From contig VXRL01000094.1 of assembly GCA_009838515.1 (NCBI GenBank), positions 1-64,000 of the forward strand: a stretch of DNA of 64,000 nucleotides, written 5' to 3'. The position numbers and the translations under genes were made by a program. Below are positions 39,154-50,094 of the stretch, one piece after another. The DNA comes from Terriglobia bacterium. GTDB lineage: Bacteria; Acidobacteriota; Terriglobia; Bryobacterales; UBA6623. The notes beneath the pieces are model-generated. The model was not told where the DNA came from. It saw only the letters and a list, made by a program, of their open reading frames with translations, and did not search any database. Position 1 is the first letter of the stretch. Each line of letters begins with the position of its first letter.

Positions 39154-40398
39154 TCAGGCCCAAAGGGGTCGAAGTGAAGCGACGCCCCGCGCGGCCCTCT
39201 CGATGTGCTCACGAGTGTTGTATACGTGCGGACACAAGCGAAAGCCGCCGGATGTCGATCCGGCGATGCCGAACTTGTCGTACATGGCATCGAAGACTGC
39301 TTGTCGCTTTTCCGGTGCGACCTGCACGATGCATACCCCAGCGCTGAGCTTGTCGTCGAGTGGTGTGACAAGCTTGGCTCCTGCCTCAGCTAGGGACTGC
39401 TTTAGGAGAGAGGAGAGTTCACGGACTCGCTGTTCCACACGATCTGTCCCGATGGAGGAGTGAAATCCCGCAGCCTCGCTCATCGCGCTGATCGCAGCGT
39501 CATCGCGTTGTCCCATTGATTCGAACTTCCGGGCACCCTCGAGTTCGGTCTCCGCCTCGTTACCCCATCCGGGAGCCACGGTACTGGGCCAGATCTCTGG
39601 GATCCTTTCACGGCGGACATAGAGGAGCCCGACTTCCTTCGGTCCGCAGTACCACTTGTGCGCGCTTGCTGCGAATGAATCGCAGCCAAGCTCGTGGAGA
39701 TCCAATTCAAGCGCGCCCCAGGTCTGGGCTCCGTCCACATGGACGTAGACTCCAGAGCGCCGGGCGAATTCGCAGAGCTCCCGCACCGGCAGCAGCAGCC
39801 CGCTCACGTTGGACGCATGGGTGAGGGCCAGCACGCGCGTCCTCGGAGACAGTGCCTCCCTAAACGGACGGATCAACTCATCAGGGTTGGTAGGGTTCGG
39901 CGGAACCTCAACCTCTCGCAGCGAGAATCCTCTCCGTTGCGCCCGCACCTTCCAAGCGACGTTGTTGGTCGGATGGTTCTGGCGCCAGATCACAACCTCG
40001 TCGCCGGCTTTGAGGTCGAGCCCGTTGTTGATGATGTTGTTGGCCTCGCTGGTATTGCGAACTAGAGCCACTTCGTCCGCTTCCGCTCCGATCTGGTCTG
40101 CAACGCTGGCCCGCGCTGTCTCCCGGTCCGAAGCGTAGCGCTCCCGGTTTTGAAAGGAGCAGTCCTCATCGATCGACCTAGTCAGCTCTGTCACGGTCGC
40201 GGCGACACTCGTCGGAGAAGGGCACAGGTTCGCGGCGTTCATGGGCACGCGGTCTTCCCCAAACGGAAACTTCTTCCGGACCTCTTCCCAATACGCCTCG
40301 CCTTCTTCGGCCCTTGCTACGCCGCGGGGGCGCATGGCCAAGGCCGAGGCCGTTGCGATGCCAGTCAGAAACCGCCGTCTCGTTTCTTCTGTAGTCAT
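39154..40398 (-). CDS. Aminotransferase class V-fold PLP protein (isopenicillin N epimerase-like), Tat-exported
   Basis: RRRFLTGIATASALA signal; VYVHVDGAQTWGALELDLHELGCDSFAASAHKWYCGPKEVGLLYV. Confidence 0.88.
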   Translation of the reverse strand: MTTEETRRRFLTGIATASALAMRPRGVARAEEGEAYWEEVRKKFPFGEDRVPMNAANLCPSPTSVAATVTELTRSIDEDCSFQNRERYASDRETARASVADQIGAEADEVALVRNTSEANNIINNGLDLKAGDEVVIWRQNHPTNNVAWKVRAQRRGFSLREVEVPPNPTNPDELIRPFREALSPRTRVLALTHASNVSGLLLPVRELCEFARRSGVYVHVDGAQTWGALELDLHELGCDSFAASAHKWYCGPKEVGLLYVRRERIPEIWPSTVAPGWGNEAETELEGARKFESMGQRDDAAISAMSEAAGFHSSIGTDRVEQRVRELSSLLKQSLAEAGAKLVTPLDDKLSAGVCIVQVAPEKRQAVFDAMYDKFGIAGSTSGGFRLCPHVYNTREHIERAARGVASLRPLWA

Positions 40399-40536
40399 GT
40401 TGTGATGAGCCTACCAGAGAGACTGGCTGGTCGCCTTTGATCGGAGCGGCGGATACACGGCGAGTCTCAAGTATTCTGGAGAGTCCCGGTCGGCCTCGGC
40501 TCTGGAGCCCCCGCAGGTGCCGGCTGTCCCTGTCCC

Positions 40537-41637
40537 GTGGACCCCCTCGCCCACACACTTGCCGGCGCCACGCTGGCGGAGACGCGGCTCAAGGACTTGA
40601 CCCCATTTTCTGCTCCGGCGTTGATTCTGGGTTCCAACGCTCCTGACATTGACGCGATCACGATGTTCATGGATCGCGACCTGTCCCTTTGGTTCCGGCG
40701 CGGGTGGACGCACGGCCTGCTTGCGATGGTCGTCCTGCCCATCGCGCTGACGCTGCTACTGTTGCTTGTCGATCGAGTGATCGCGCGCTTGCGGCGGCGC
40801 CAGCCAGTGGCACGGGCGGGTCCGTTGCTTGGACTTAGCACCTTGGCTGTGGTCTTGCACCCGTTGCTTGACTGGCTCAATATCTATGGTGTCCGCCTCC
40901 TGATGCCATTCGACGGCAGGTGGTTCTACGGAGATGCGCTGTTCATCGTCGACCCGTGGCTCTGGCTGCTGCTCGGCACTTCTGTAGTGGTTGCGCATAG
41001 CGCTTCTAGAGTCGGCGCCTCGGCGTGGGTGGCGCTCGGTGCCGCGACAACGTTGCTCATTACCAGCTTCGATGGCGCGGCCCTGTTCGTCCGACTGTTG
41101 TGGTGCGTCGGTTTGGTTGCGATCATCTGGCTGCGTCTGGACGGGCGATTGCAGGGGCGCATTCCAAGACTTGCCAATATCGCCTTGATCGCCACCGCGT
41201 TGTACATCCTGACCATGGTGACCACGTCGCGGCTCGCTTCGCGGCAGGTTGCTGCGTGGATGGCCGAGCGCAACAGCGTCCCGATGCAAATCATGGCGGG
41301 GCCCGCACCCGGCAATCCTTTTCGCCGAGATATTGTCGTCGCTGACGCGGAGCGCTATCACTTCTTGGAAGTCAATTGGTTAGCGGCTGAATCGATCCGA
41401 TTTGCCCACCCGTCCATCGACCGCGGTCCCGAAGGGCCAGTCACCCAGGCTGCGCTTGCCGCGCCTCAGGTCAGGGGGCTGAACAGCTGGAAGCGGCTAC
41501 CGGCCTATCGAGTTCAGCCAACGGCAGATGGCTATCGGGTGTCGATCTCCGACGTCCGCTTCGCGAGACGAGTCGGTAGTGGACTGGGAGCCGCGGTCGT
41601 GGAACTCGATCGGGACTTGCACGTTGTTTCCCGCTGA
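40537..41637 (+). CDS. Membrane-bound metal-dependent hydrolase (YdjM/DUF457 family)
   Basis: MDPLAHTLAGATLAETRL, SNAPDIDA, RGWTHGLLAMVVLP, HPLLDWLNIYGVRLLMPF. Confidence 0.85.
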   Translation: MDPLAHTLAGATLAETRLKDLTPFSAPALILGSNAPDIDAITMFMDRDLSLWFRRGWTHGLLAMVVLPIALTLLLLLVDRVIARLRRRQPVARAGPLLGLSTLAVVLHPLLDWLNIYGVRLLMPFDGRWFYGDALFIVDPWLWLLLGTSVVVAHSASRVGASAWVALGAATTLLITSFDGAALFVRLLWCVGLVAIIWLRLDGRLQGRIPRLANIALIATALYILTMVTTSRLASRQVAAWMAERNSVPMQIMAGPAPGNPFRRDIVVADAERYHFLEVNWLAAESIRFAHPSIDRGPEGPVTQAALAAPQVRGLNSWKRLPAYRVQPTADGYRVSISDVRFARRVGSGLGAAVVELDRDLHVVSR

Positions 41638-41688
41638 ATCAATTGGGGAAGGGGCATAGAGCGGTGCTTGGATCGGTCTAGGCTGCGA

Positions 41689-42852
41689 TCAGACCGTGAC
41701 GCCCATTTCGTCCCAGGTGATCATCCGGCGCTGATAGATCGCTTCCCTGCCCATGATGCTGGTGAGGGCCGCAGTGGCGGCGACTTCAATGTCGGCGATC
41801 GGCCTGCGGTTCTCGCGGATCGCGCGAACGAAGTCGTTGTGGGCTTCTTCAGTGAGGTCAAGGCCCTCGATACCCTTGTGCTCGACGGGGTCGGAGTTCC
41901 CGTAAATGTCGTAGAAGGTCCACGAGCTGTTGTCCAGTTCGATCGTGCCCTTGTCTCCGTAGATGACGTACCACTGGCCGTTCGGGAGCTTCTTGAGCGC
42001 CCGCGGATGCAAGTAGAGTTGGCTGTAGTCGAGGTGCATGTCGTTGTTGTAGATGTACTCGACGCTGAAGCCGTCCATCATGACCGTGCCCGCAGGCATC
42101 GGTTCAGGAAGGTATCGCTTGCCGTGCCCGTAGGCACTGACGGGACGGCTGCCGGCCAGCCAGTTGCAAACGTCGAGGTTGTGGATGGCGTTTTCGACTA
42201 TGAGGTCCCCTGATAGCTTCACGTCGTTGTACCAGCCGGGGAAGCGCCGTTGCTGGCCACTGCCGTCCTCGCGCCGCGTGCCCGGTCGCGAGGGGGTGCT
42301 GTGGCGTTGAGCTTTGATGACGAGCGGAGTGCCGATGAGTCCTGTTTCGTGGATCTCGCGCACCACTCCCTGCATGTGCGGGGAACTGCGCAACTGCTGC
42401 CCGATCTGAAACACGGCCTTGGACTCGCGGGCGGCGTCCAGCACCAGCTTGACCTGATCCGCCGAGATCGCTAGCGGCTTCTCGCAGAAAACATGCTTGC
42501 CAGCCTCGAGTGCCGCGGCCGACATCTCCGCGTGGAGGTAGCAAGGCGTCGCAATGAGGACAGCGTCGATTTCCTCCTGTCGGAGCAGCTCCCTATAGTC
42601 GGCGTAGGAACGAGGATTATCGGTTCGGGCGGCGCTTTGCGCGGCGTCACGGGCAGAGGGATCAATGTCGCAGATGGCTCCGACTGTGATGTCTGACCGT
42701 GCCGCCAAGCGCGTCAAGTGGGCGTTACCGCGCTTGCCGACGCCGATCATTCCGAAGCGCAACGGTTCTTCTTGCGCGCGCACCGCGGTCGTGGCCGCTG
42801 CGACGGCTGCTCCCTGCAGGAAACGGCGGCGGAAGAATGTACTGGCACTCAT
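41689..42852 (-). CDS. Gfo/Idh/MocA family oxidoreductase, exported
   Basis: MSASTFFRRRFLQGAAVAAATTAV; LRFGMIGVGKRGNAHLTRLA; FCEKPLAIS; HNLDVCNWL. Confidence 0.9.
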   Translation of the reverse strand: MSASTFFRRRFLQGAAVAAATTAVRAQEEPLRFGMIGVGKRGNAHLTRLAARSDITVGAICDIDPSARDAAQSAARTDNPRSYADYRELLRQEEIDAVLIATPCYLHAEMSAAALEAGKHVFCEKPLAISADQVKLVLDAARESKAVFQIGQQLRSSPHMQGVVREIHETGLIGTPLVIKAQRHSTPSRPGTRREDGSGQQRRFPGWYNDVKLSGDLIVENAIHNLDVCNWLAGSRPVSAYGHGKRYLPEPMPAGTVMMDGFSVEYIYNNDMHLDYSQLYLHPRALKKLPNGQWYVIYGDKGTIELDNSSWTFYDIYGNSDPVEHKGIEGLDLTEEAHNDFVRAIRENRRPIADIEVAATAALTSIMGREAIYQRRMITWDEMGVTV

Positions 42853-42999
42853 GCAGGACTCCCTCGCATCGACGTAGAGTCTTGTTTTCGGGCGGTGCTC
42901 AGCGTACCATGTCGCCGGGATCAGCCAATCGCTCTCGGTGCCTCGCCTAGATGCGGGGGGGCGCTGTATGGCTGCATGATCCAAGGCCGGAAGCGATTC

Positions 43000-43635
43000 A
43001 TGTACGCAAGGGGAGTCATACGGTTGGCGTGGGTGCCCGTGGCGCTGGCCGCGGCTGCGGCAGCGGTGCTGGGGCAGTCTGACGGGTTTGTGTCACTGTC
43101 GCCCGTAGTTGACTTAAGCGAGCACTGGACGGTGGAGGGGTCCGCTCCCGACACTTGGTCGGTCAAGGACGGCGTGATCGTTTGCACTGGCAAGCCGAAC
43201 GGATTCCTGCGGAGCAAGAAGACGTACCGCAACTTCATCTTTCGGGCCGAGTGGCGGTTCCAGAAAGAAGGTTGGACCCAGAAGCCTCCGAAGTATCCGA
43301 ATGCCGGTTATTTCATTCATGCGGGAGCGGTCGAGGACGACTGGCCGAAATCCCTGGAAGTGCAAGGCCATTACGGTGAAGCGGGCAGTCTGTTCGGTGT
43401 TCGCGGGGGCAGCGTGAGCGGCGCGCACCGCGGGCCGGTATTCGAGAACCGCAGGCCGCTCGGCGAGTGGGAGAGCATCGAGGTCCAGTCGCTCGACGGA
43501 ATCGTCACGGTGAAGCTCAACGAGAAGAAGATGAACGAGGGCCACGACATCGAACCCGCCCAGGGCAGCATTTGCCTCCAGTCAGAGGGCTGGCCTGTCT
43601 TCTACCGCAACCTACGAATCAAGGACCTCGACTAA
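43000..43635 (+). CDS. DUF1080/3-keto-disaccharide hydrolase-like domain protein
   Basis: Signal peptide; WSVKDGVIVCTGKPNGFLRSKKTYRNFIFRAEWRF; GEWESIEVQSLDGIVTVKLNEKKMNEGHDIEPAQGSICLQSEGWPVFYRNLRIKDL. Confidence 0.87.
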   Translation: MYARGVIRLAWVPVALAAAAAAVLGQSDGFVSLSPVVDLSEHWTVEGSAPDTWSVKDGVIVCTGKPNGFLRSKKTYRNFIFRAEWRFQKEGWTQKPPKYPNAGYFIHAGAVEDDWPKSLEVQGHYGEAGSLFGVRGGSVSGAHRGPVFENRRPLGEWESIEVQSLDGIVTVKLNEKKMNEGHDIEPAQGSICLQSEGWPVFYRNLRIKDLD

Positions 43636-43752
43636 GCCAAGCGCCTGTCCGGTCGCTGTTCTAGCGGCGCTGGTCGCTTGCCACCCGCCGGTGACAGAGT
43701 ATCGGCAGCTACAATAACCGACACATCGCGGTCTACCTAGGCAGACCTTCGC

Positions 43753-45006
43753 ATGGACAAGCCGCGCATCGGATACGCCCAGCGGAAGCGCACGCGGCGG
43801 ATTGCCGCCGGGTCCATCGCGGCTGTCACGTTTTTGGCACTGGCTTGGGCCGTGTCCCGCATCGAGCCAGCCGCACCGGGCGTGGATGCTGCGGTTGTCT
43901 TCACGGACACGGTCAAACGCGGCGAGATGTTGCGGCAGGTTCGCGGTATCGGCACCTTGGTGCCCGAGACCGTGGTCGTGATCGCGGCGAGTGACGCGGG
44001 CCGTATCGAGCGACGCTTCGTCCAGCCCGGCCAGCCCGTCAAGCCGGGCACAATCCTGCTGGAGCTCAGCAGCCCGCAAGTCGAGCAGGAGTACCTAGAC
44101 GCTGCGGCCCAGCTGAGAGAGGGTCAGGCCGAGTTGGCGAATCTCCAGGCCCAGCTCGAGGACCAGCGACTTACCCAGGAGTCCTTAACCGCTGACTTCG
44201 AGGGACAGTACCTGCAAGCCAAGGCGCAGCACGATGCCGATCTTGAACTGTCCAAGTCCGGGCTCACAGACCAAGTCACCCTCATGAAGTCACGCGTTGC
44301 CATGGAACAGCTGCACAAGCGGTATGAGCTGGAACGGGCTCGCGGGGACGCCCGCAAGCCGTCCGTGGAAGCGCAGCTGGAGGCGCAGCGGGCTCGCATC
44401 GAACAAATGGAAGCACTCCTCGCGCTGCGCCAGGACAAGGTCGACCGACTCAGGGTTCGGGCCGGGATGCAAGGAGTCCTCCAGCTCATGGATGTCGAGG
44501 TCGGGCAGCTCGTTGCCCCGGGTGACGAGTTGGCCCGGGTTTCCGATCCTTCGCACCTGAAGGCGGAGCTCAAGATCCCGGAGACGTTGGTCAACGATGT
44601 TGCGGTCGGGCAGCGCGCAGAGGTCGACACCCGGAACGGCCTTATCGAGGGCGAGGTTTCGCGCATCGATCCGGCCGCGATCGAGGGGACCGTGCTCGTC
44701 GACATCCGGCTGCTCGGAGAAATGCCCCGCGGCGCGCGGCCCGACCTCAGCGTCGACGGGACGATCGAACTTGAGCGGCTGGAAAACGTGCTGCACGTGG
44801 GTCGCCCCATCCATGCCAGGGAAGAGAGCCTGATGGGACTCTTCAGACTGGAGGGTGACCAAACGCACGCCTCGCGCGTCCAAGCGCAGGTAGGCAAAGT
44901 TTCAGTCAGCACTATCGAAATCCGTTCCGGCCTGAGCGAGGGCGACAAGGTAGTCTTGTCCGACATGTCGGCGTGGGACGCCTATGACAGGATCCGGCTC
45001 GAATAG
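43753..45006 (+). CDS. HlyD/MacA-like efflux periplasmic adaptor subunit
   Basis: N-terminal TM, long coiled coil, ELKIPETLVNDVAVGQRAEVDTRNGLIEGEVSRIDPA barrel motif. Confidence 0.85.
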   Translation: MDKPRIGYAQRKRTRRIAAGSIAAVTFLALAWAVSRIEPAAPGVDAAVVFTDTVKRGEMLRQVRGIGTLVPETVVVIAASDAGRIERRFVQPGQPVKPGTILLELSSPQVEQEYLDAAAQLREGQAELANLQAQLEDQRLTQESLTADFEGQYLQAKAQHDADLELSKSGLTDQVTLMKSRVAMEQLHKRYELERARGDARKPSVEAQLEAQRARIEQMEALLALRQDKVDRLRVRAGMQGVLQLMDVEVGQLVAPGDELARVSDPSHLKAELKIPETLVNDVAVGQRAEVDTRNGLIEGEVSRIDPAAIEGTVLVDIRLLGEMPRGARPDLSVDGTIELERLENVLHVGRPIHAREESLMGLFRLEGDQTHASRVQAQVGKVSVSTIEIRSGLSEGDKVVLSDMSAWDAYDRIRLE

Positions 45007-45046
45007 GCGGTCAGTTCTGCGGCACAAGGAGGCAGCAAGCTAGGCA

Positions 45047-45775
45047 ATGGCAGAATCAACGAACGGCAGTGCGCCGCTCATCCGCTTGGAAGCGGTGTCG
45101 AAGGTGTTCTTCACTGATGAGGTCGAGACGCACGCGCTTTCGGGTGTCGATCTTGAGATCCGCGATGGCGAGTACGTGGCGATCTCGGGCCCGTCTGGCT
45201 GCGGCAAGTCGACTCTGCTGTCGATACTCGGGTTGCTCGACACCCCGACCGACGGGGTGTACCGGCTCAACGGCGAGTCCGTCGAGAACCTGAAGGCGAG
45301 GCAGCGGGCCCGCATCCGGAATCGGCAGATCGGCTTCATCTTCCAGGCGTTTAACCTGATCGGCGATCTCACGGTCTTCGAGAACGTCGACCTGCCGCTG
45401 ACGTATCGAGGGATGCCGGCCACTGAACGCAAGAAACGGGTCGAGGAAGCCTTGGAACGGGTCGGGATGGCACACCGGATGAAGCACTATCCGTCGCAGC
45501 TGTCGGGCGGTCAGCAGCAGAGGGTGGCAGTGGCCAGGGCGCTCGGTGGCGAGCCCTCGGTGCTGCTCGCCGACGAGCCGACCGGGAATCTCGACTCGAA
45601 GAACGGCGAGGCCGTGATGGAGTTGCTGCGAGATGTCCATGACGGTGGTGCGACCATCTGCATGGTGACGCACGACCCGCGATTCGAGGCCTACGCGGAG
45701 CGAGTGGTGCGACTATTCGACGGACGGATTGTCGATCACGCCGTTGACGAGCTGGAGCCTGCTGGTGCCGCTTGA
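45047..45775 (+). CDS. ABC transporter ATP-binding protein (MacB/LolD-like)
   Basis: GPSGCGKSTLLSILGLLDTPTDGVYRLNG, QLSGGQQQRVAVARALGGEPSVLLADEPTGNLDSKNGEAVMELL. Confidence 0.93.
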   Translation: MAESTNGSAPLIRLEAVSKVFFTDEVETHALSGVDLEIRDGEYVAISGPSGCGKSTLLSILGLLDTPTDGVYRLNGESVENLKARQRARIRNRQIGFIFQAFNLIGDLTVFENVDLPLTYRGMPATERKKRVEEALERVGMAHRMKHYPSQLSGGQQQRVAVARALGGEPSVLLADEPTGNLDSKNGEAVMELLRDVHDGGATICMVTHDPRFEAYAERVVRLFDGRIVDHAVDELEPAGAA

Positions 45776-46112
45776 CGACGAGCAACGGCAATGATGGATG
45801 CTTGGGGATCGGCAACCTGACGGTCTGCGCAGCGACTACTGCTACACCGCAAAGCCCATAATTCATCCATGGAGCGGTTATCGGCAGATAGTTCGTGATC
45901 CCCCAAGGACAATTCGATTGCCCTGCTTGTACGGATATCTGTAGGCATCTATTCGCTTCCGCGCTATTGCGATCTCCCTTCGGATGACCAGTGGGAGGGC
46001 TTTGACAAGGCGCAAGATCCGTTCCACAAGTAAGGAGTCGCTTACTTGGCGGGTGCTGGTCCGGCACTCCCGGTCGTCCGAGGTCCAGCGCCGCATTCGA
46101 CAGACCGGGCAC

Positions 46113-46880
46113 ATGGAGAATAAAGAGATGCGGTCAGGCCAAGTGCTATTGGTCACAGGTGCAAGTCGTGGCATTGGTGCGGCGACTGCACTGCAAGCGG
46201 CGGCACGCGGCTACTTCGTTTTTGTCAATTTTCGACAGAGCGTCGAGGCGGCCTCTTCAGTCGTGGACGAGATTCGAGAACGGGGTGGAGACGGTGTTGC
46301 TGTTCAAGCGGACATTGGACAAGAAGAAGACGTTGTAAGGCTCTTCGAAGCGATTGATGCTCAGGAAGGGAACTTGGTGGGAGTCGTCAACAACGCCGGC
46401 GAACTGGCGCCCGCCTCTCGGCTTGAAGACATGGACAGCGCCCGCTGGGAGGCGATCTTCAGGACGAATGTGCTCGGAACTCTGTACTGCACCAAGGCAG
46501 CCGTCAGAAGGATGAGTCTGCGGTCTGGGGGGGCTGGCGGCTCGATAGTCAACGTTTCGTCCGCCGCCTCTCGAACAGGCGCACCCAATGAGTACGTAGA
46601 TTACGCGGCGTCCAAGGGGGCGATCGACAGCCTCACGATTGGTGTTGCCCGTGAGGTGGCTGAATACGGCATTCGTGTCAATTGCGTCAGGCCAGGCTTC
46701 ATCCGCACCGGGATTCATGCAGGGCGGGGAGACCCCCATCGGATCGAGCGGCTTCAGGATGCGCTGCCGATGCGGCGTGGCGGTGAACCGGACGAAGTGG
46801 CTGCAGCGATATTGTGGCTCCTGTCGGAAGAAGCCTCATATGTGACCGGCTCCTTCATCGACATGGCCGGTGGCCTGTAA
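46113..46880 (+). CDS. SDR family oxidoreductase
   Basis: VLLVTGASRGIGAATALQAA, NNAGELAPASRL, YVDYAASKGAID, RPGFIRTGIHA. Confidence 0.92.
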   Translation: MENKEMRSGQVLLVTGASRGIGAATALQAAARGYFVFVNFRQSVEAASSVVDEIRERGGDGVAVQADIGQEEDVVRLFEAIDAQEGNLVGVVNNAGELAPASRLEDMDSARWEAIFRTNVLGTLYCTKAAVRRMSLRSGGAGGSIVNVSSAASRTGAPNEYVDYAASKGAIDSLTIGVAREVAEYGIRVNCVRPGFIRTGIHAGRGDPHRIERLQDALPMRRGGEPDEVAAAILWLLSEEASYVTGSFIDMAGGL

Positions 46881-47121
46881 GTTGCGACAGCGCTGTCGAT
46901 CTAGTCTCTCTACGGCAAGGTGTCGCAGACCCCGCGGCTGATTCCGTCCAGTCCAAGACCACGAGATCTATTCCGTATGGTCTTGGCTCGCTGCAAACCG
47001 TGATCGGGAGGACGGCCGCTCTCGTGCCCAGATCCTTAGCTGCGGGGTGTACGTCGTGAAACTGCACTCAAAGTTGGACCAATCGTAGGGCGGCGTGCTT
47101 GACATCGTCAGCCACAACTTC

Positions 47122-49956
47122 TCAGGGACGCGACCCATCTGCCGCGTCCTTGGGTTGCAGGAGGAAAATCCGCCCGGTCAGCTCCTGCAGCGTGAAGTAG
47201 ATGCGGTCACGCCCAACGTCGAATCCTAAGTAATCGTACGGGATAGTGGCTATGGAGAAGCGTGTGGTGTCGAACGTCTTGACAGGCTGTGGCTCGCCCC
47301 GGGCTCGGTTATCGGTGCTCAGTCCAACCCGCCAGATGTCAAGGTTTCCCGTGCGATTGGAAAGGAAGTAGAGCGAGCGCCCATCTGCTGACCAGCGAGG
47401 CATCACGTCAAAGTGCTCATTGTTCGTGATATCGATACAGTCCGAGCGGGCTATCGGAGCGGTCGCGTTTGCGGGAACCACCAGAATCTGAGCAAGCACA
47501 TCCTCTTCCTTGCCTCGGGCGAACGCAATCCAACGACCGTCGGGCGAGAACCGGGCGGAATCCACCGCGTGCCCGTCATCAAGACGTATCAGTTCTGACG
47601 TTTCTCCGTCGGGCGCACTAACACGAGAGATTCGGCTACGATCCGCATCGCTGACAAGCAAGGAGCCGCCATCGGGCGACCAATCAGTCGGGATGCCACA
47701 CGATTGGCACAGCAGTCGGCTCTGACCGGATTCGAAGGTATAAACCCGAATCTCCGAGTCGCCGCGCGATCTCGTTTCGTAGGCCACGTCCATGCCATCC
47801 GCAGAAATCACCGCTCCACGCTCGCGGTTCTGGTTGTTCGTGATGTTGATTTCTCTTCCGGATGGCAGGTCTCTAACGTAGACATCCGTTAGGCCTGTCC
47901 TTCCGACGAATGCGATTCGGTCTCCAGCCTTCGAAATCGATAAGGCCGCTGGCTCGGTGGGTGATTGCAAGCTGGCGCCGAGCGTTGCATCGGAAGCCTG
48001 CCCCGTGGGCATCGACCATATGCCGATATCGCTGTTGACAGTAGAGAGGGCGATTGTTCCATCGGCTGCAACCGAGGCGGAATCGAGATTCGAAGGGCCG
48101 AAACTCAAAGCGTGGGGTCGCCCAGTGTAGCGCCAGGGGTCGGTATCAAGTTGAACCTTCCATAGCGTGTGCCGCGAGCCATAGAGGAGCGAACTGCCCG
48201 GCTCGAACCATGTCGGGGACACGGCGATGCTAATGAGGCCGAGACCAAGCGCGGACCGCTTGAATCCAATGAAATTCGTGGGGATCCGTTCTCCCCCGTC
48301 TGCGGGTGTGATCCACCATTCGTACGCGTTCGGAGGTTCAACCGCGGCGAAGAGAATGTGTTGCTGATCTGGCATCCATTGGCTTGTGGCGACGACGCTG
48401 AAACCGGACTGGAGAGTTCTCGGTTCGCTGCCGCTAAGGTCCACAACCATCAGCCGTCCATCGTTGGACGCGAAACTCACGTTGGTTCCGTCAGGCGAAA
48501 AGGCCGGGAACCTTCCGTTGGCCGCGAGGAAGCGAGCGCTTCCACCGAGGGACGGGACTATGTAGAGATCGTTGGCTCGTTGGAAGGCGAGCATCGACGA
48601 GTCTGGCGAGAACACAGGCCACACTTCCTCGTCCACGTCGTCGGTAACTTGGACTCGGCCACCTCCACCAGTCTGTTCCACCCAGATGTCAAGATGTCCG
48701 CCGCCGTCGCGATCTGAGGCGTATGCCACCAGGCTGCCATCGCTCGAGATACTTGGATACAGTGTGAGGCCCGCATCCCATGTGATGCGGGAGACGTCGT
48801 ACTCAGGAATCCCTAGGCCACCCGTTGCGGACGGCCTTGCCACCCACATCCCGGTCCCCGCCACGGCCGCCCCGAGACACAGGGCCAGAGCCACGTGCGT
48901 CATGGTTAATCTGCTCTTCGATGCCCTTTGCGATTCCGTGGCCTCCGGTTCGGCCTGTACTGCTCGTGCGCCAGATTTTTTCGACGCTCCCGCGGACTGG
49001 GCCTTCTGCACTGCGCGAATGTCGACGATCAACTCTGTGCATGTCTGGTAGCGTTCCCCGGGGTCCTTCGACATGCACTTGTCGATCAAGCGCTCAAGCT
49101 CTTTCGGCACTCCAGTCCGCAAAGCAGTCGGCGGTTCCGGCGACTCATTGAGAATCGCGTAGAACTGTGCCAGTTCGTAGTCGGCCGGAAACGGCAGCTG
49201 TCCCGTCACCATCTCGTACATCAACACGCCCAAGGACCAGATGTCGGTTCGCTGGTCGACTTCGGACCCTTCGACCTGCTCCGGCGACATGTAGGCAGCA
49301 GTCCCGAGCTGGCTGCCGGCGCGTGTCAGTTTCGTGCCCTGCGAAAGCCTGGCAAGGCCGAAGTCCATCAACACGCAATGGAGCGTTTGCCCCTTTTGCT
49401 GGACCATGACGTTGCCAGGCTTGACGTCGCGATGGACGATCCCTTTGGAATGCGCCTCTTGCAAGGCCTGCGCCACATGCGTCGAGACATCGAGCAGATC
49501 GGCAATCGGCAGGGGGCCCTTTTCGATTCGTTTCTCGAGAGACTCCCCTTCGAGGAACGGTAGGACCATGAACAACCGGTCCTCGACCTCCTCGATCTCG
49601 TAGACTCCGCAAATGTTCGGGTGGTTAAGCGCTGCCGCAGCCTGAGCTTCGGATAGGAATCGGGCTTTAGAGTCCTTGTCTCTAAACTGGTCCGACGCGA
49701 GGAACTTAAGAGCGACTGTGCGCTTCAGGCGGGTGTCCTCAGCCTTGTAGACCGTCCCCATCCCCCCACTTCCGAGTTCTTCGATAATTCGGTAGTGGGA
49801 AACGACCTCCCCTATCACGCTGTACGCATTGTATCCGACCAAATCGCAGCCCTTTTGAGCCCCACCAAGACCTCCAATAGACGAACAAGACCGCAGCCCG
49901 GACTGCAACGGTCGTCCGGAATGACCTGCTGTTCTGAGCGCGTCGTTTCTCGTCAC
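47122..49956 (-). CDS. Serine/threonine protein kinase with C-terminal PD40/TolB-like beta-propeller
   Basis: YRIIEELGSGGMGTVYKAEDTRLKRTVALKFL, HRDVKPGNVMV, DFGLARL; then TM and repeated SPDGxxxAFxS blades. True start likely internal, near VIGEVVSHYRII. Confidence 0.92.
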   Translation of the reverse strand: MTRNDALRTAGHSGRPLQSGLRSCSSIGGLGGAQKGCDLVGYNAYSVIGEVVSHYRIIEELGSGGMGTVYKAEDTRLKRTVALKFLASDQFRDKDSKARFLSEAQAAAALNHPNICGVYEIEEVEDRLFMVLPFLEGESLEKRIEKGPLPIADLLDVSTHVAQALQEAHSKGIVHRDVKPGNVMVQQKGQTLHCVLMDFGLARLSQGTKLTRAGSQLGTAAYMSPEQVEGSEVDQRTDIWSLGVLMYEMVTGQLPFPADYELAQFYAILNESPEPPTALRTGVPKELERLIDKCMSKDPGERYQTCTELIVDIRAVQKAQSAGASKKSGARAVQAEPEATESQRASKSRLTMTHVALALCLGAAVAGTGMWVARPSATGGLGIPEYDVSRITWDAGLTLYPSISSDGSLVAYASDRDGGGHLDIWVEQTGGGGRVQVTDDVDEEVWPVFSPDSSMLAFQRANDLYIVPSLGGSARFLAANGRFPAFSPDGTNVSFASNDGRLMVVDLSGSEPRTLQSGFSVVATSQWMPDQQHILFAAVEPPNAYEWWITPADGGERIPTNFIGFKRSALGLGLISIAVSPTWFEPGSSLLYGSRHTLWKVQLDTDPWRYTGRPHALSFGPSNLDSASVAADGTIALSTVNSDIGIWSMPTGQASDATLGASLQSPTEPAALSISKAGDRIAFVGRTGLTDVYVRDLPSGREINITNNQNRERGAVISADGMDVAYETRSRGDSEIRVYTFESGQSRLLCQSCGIPTDWSPDGGSLLVSDADRSRISRVSAPDGETSELIRLDDGHAVDSARFSPDGRWIAFARGKEEDVLAQILVVPANATAPIARSDCIDITNNEHFDVMPRWSADGRSLYFLSNRTGNLDIWRVGLSTDNRARGEPQPVKTFDTTRFSIATIPYDYLGFDVGRDRIYFTLQELTGRIFLLQPKDAADGSRP

Positions 49957-50094
49957 CTACGCTCTGAACTATCGCTTGGAACGGGCTCTAGTGCGGATAT
50001 CGCGACGGGCTTCGGGAGAGGGGCGTCTTCTGTGGCCGACGGGAGTATCCGCTCATGAGCAGCCGGCGGGAACGCCTCACGCTAGCGGTCGCGA

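Noticed and set aside
45776-46112. Possible IS or ORF remnant between the ABC ATPase and the SDR gene
   Set aside because: Short conflicting frames, no motif I could assign to a family
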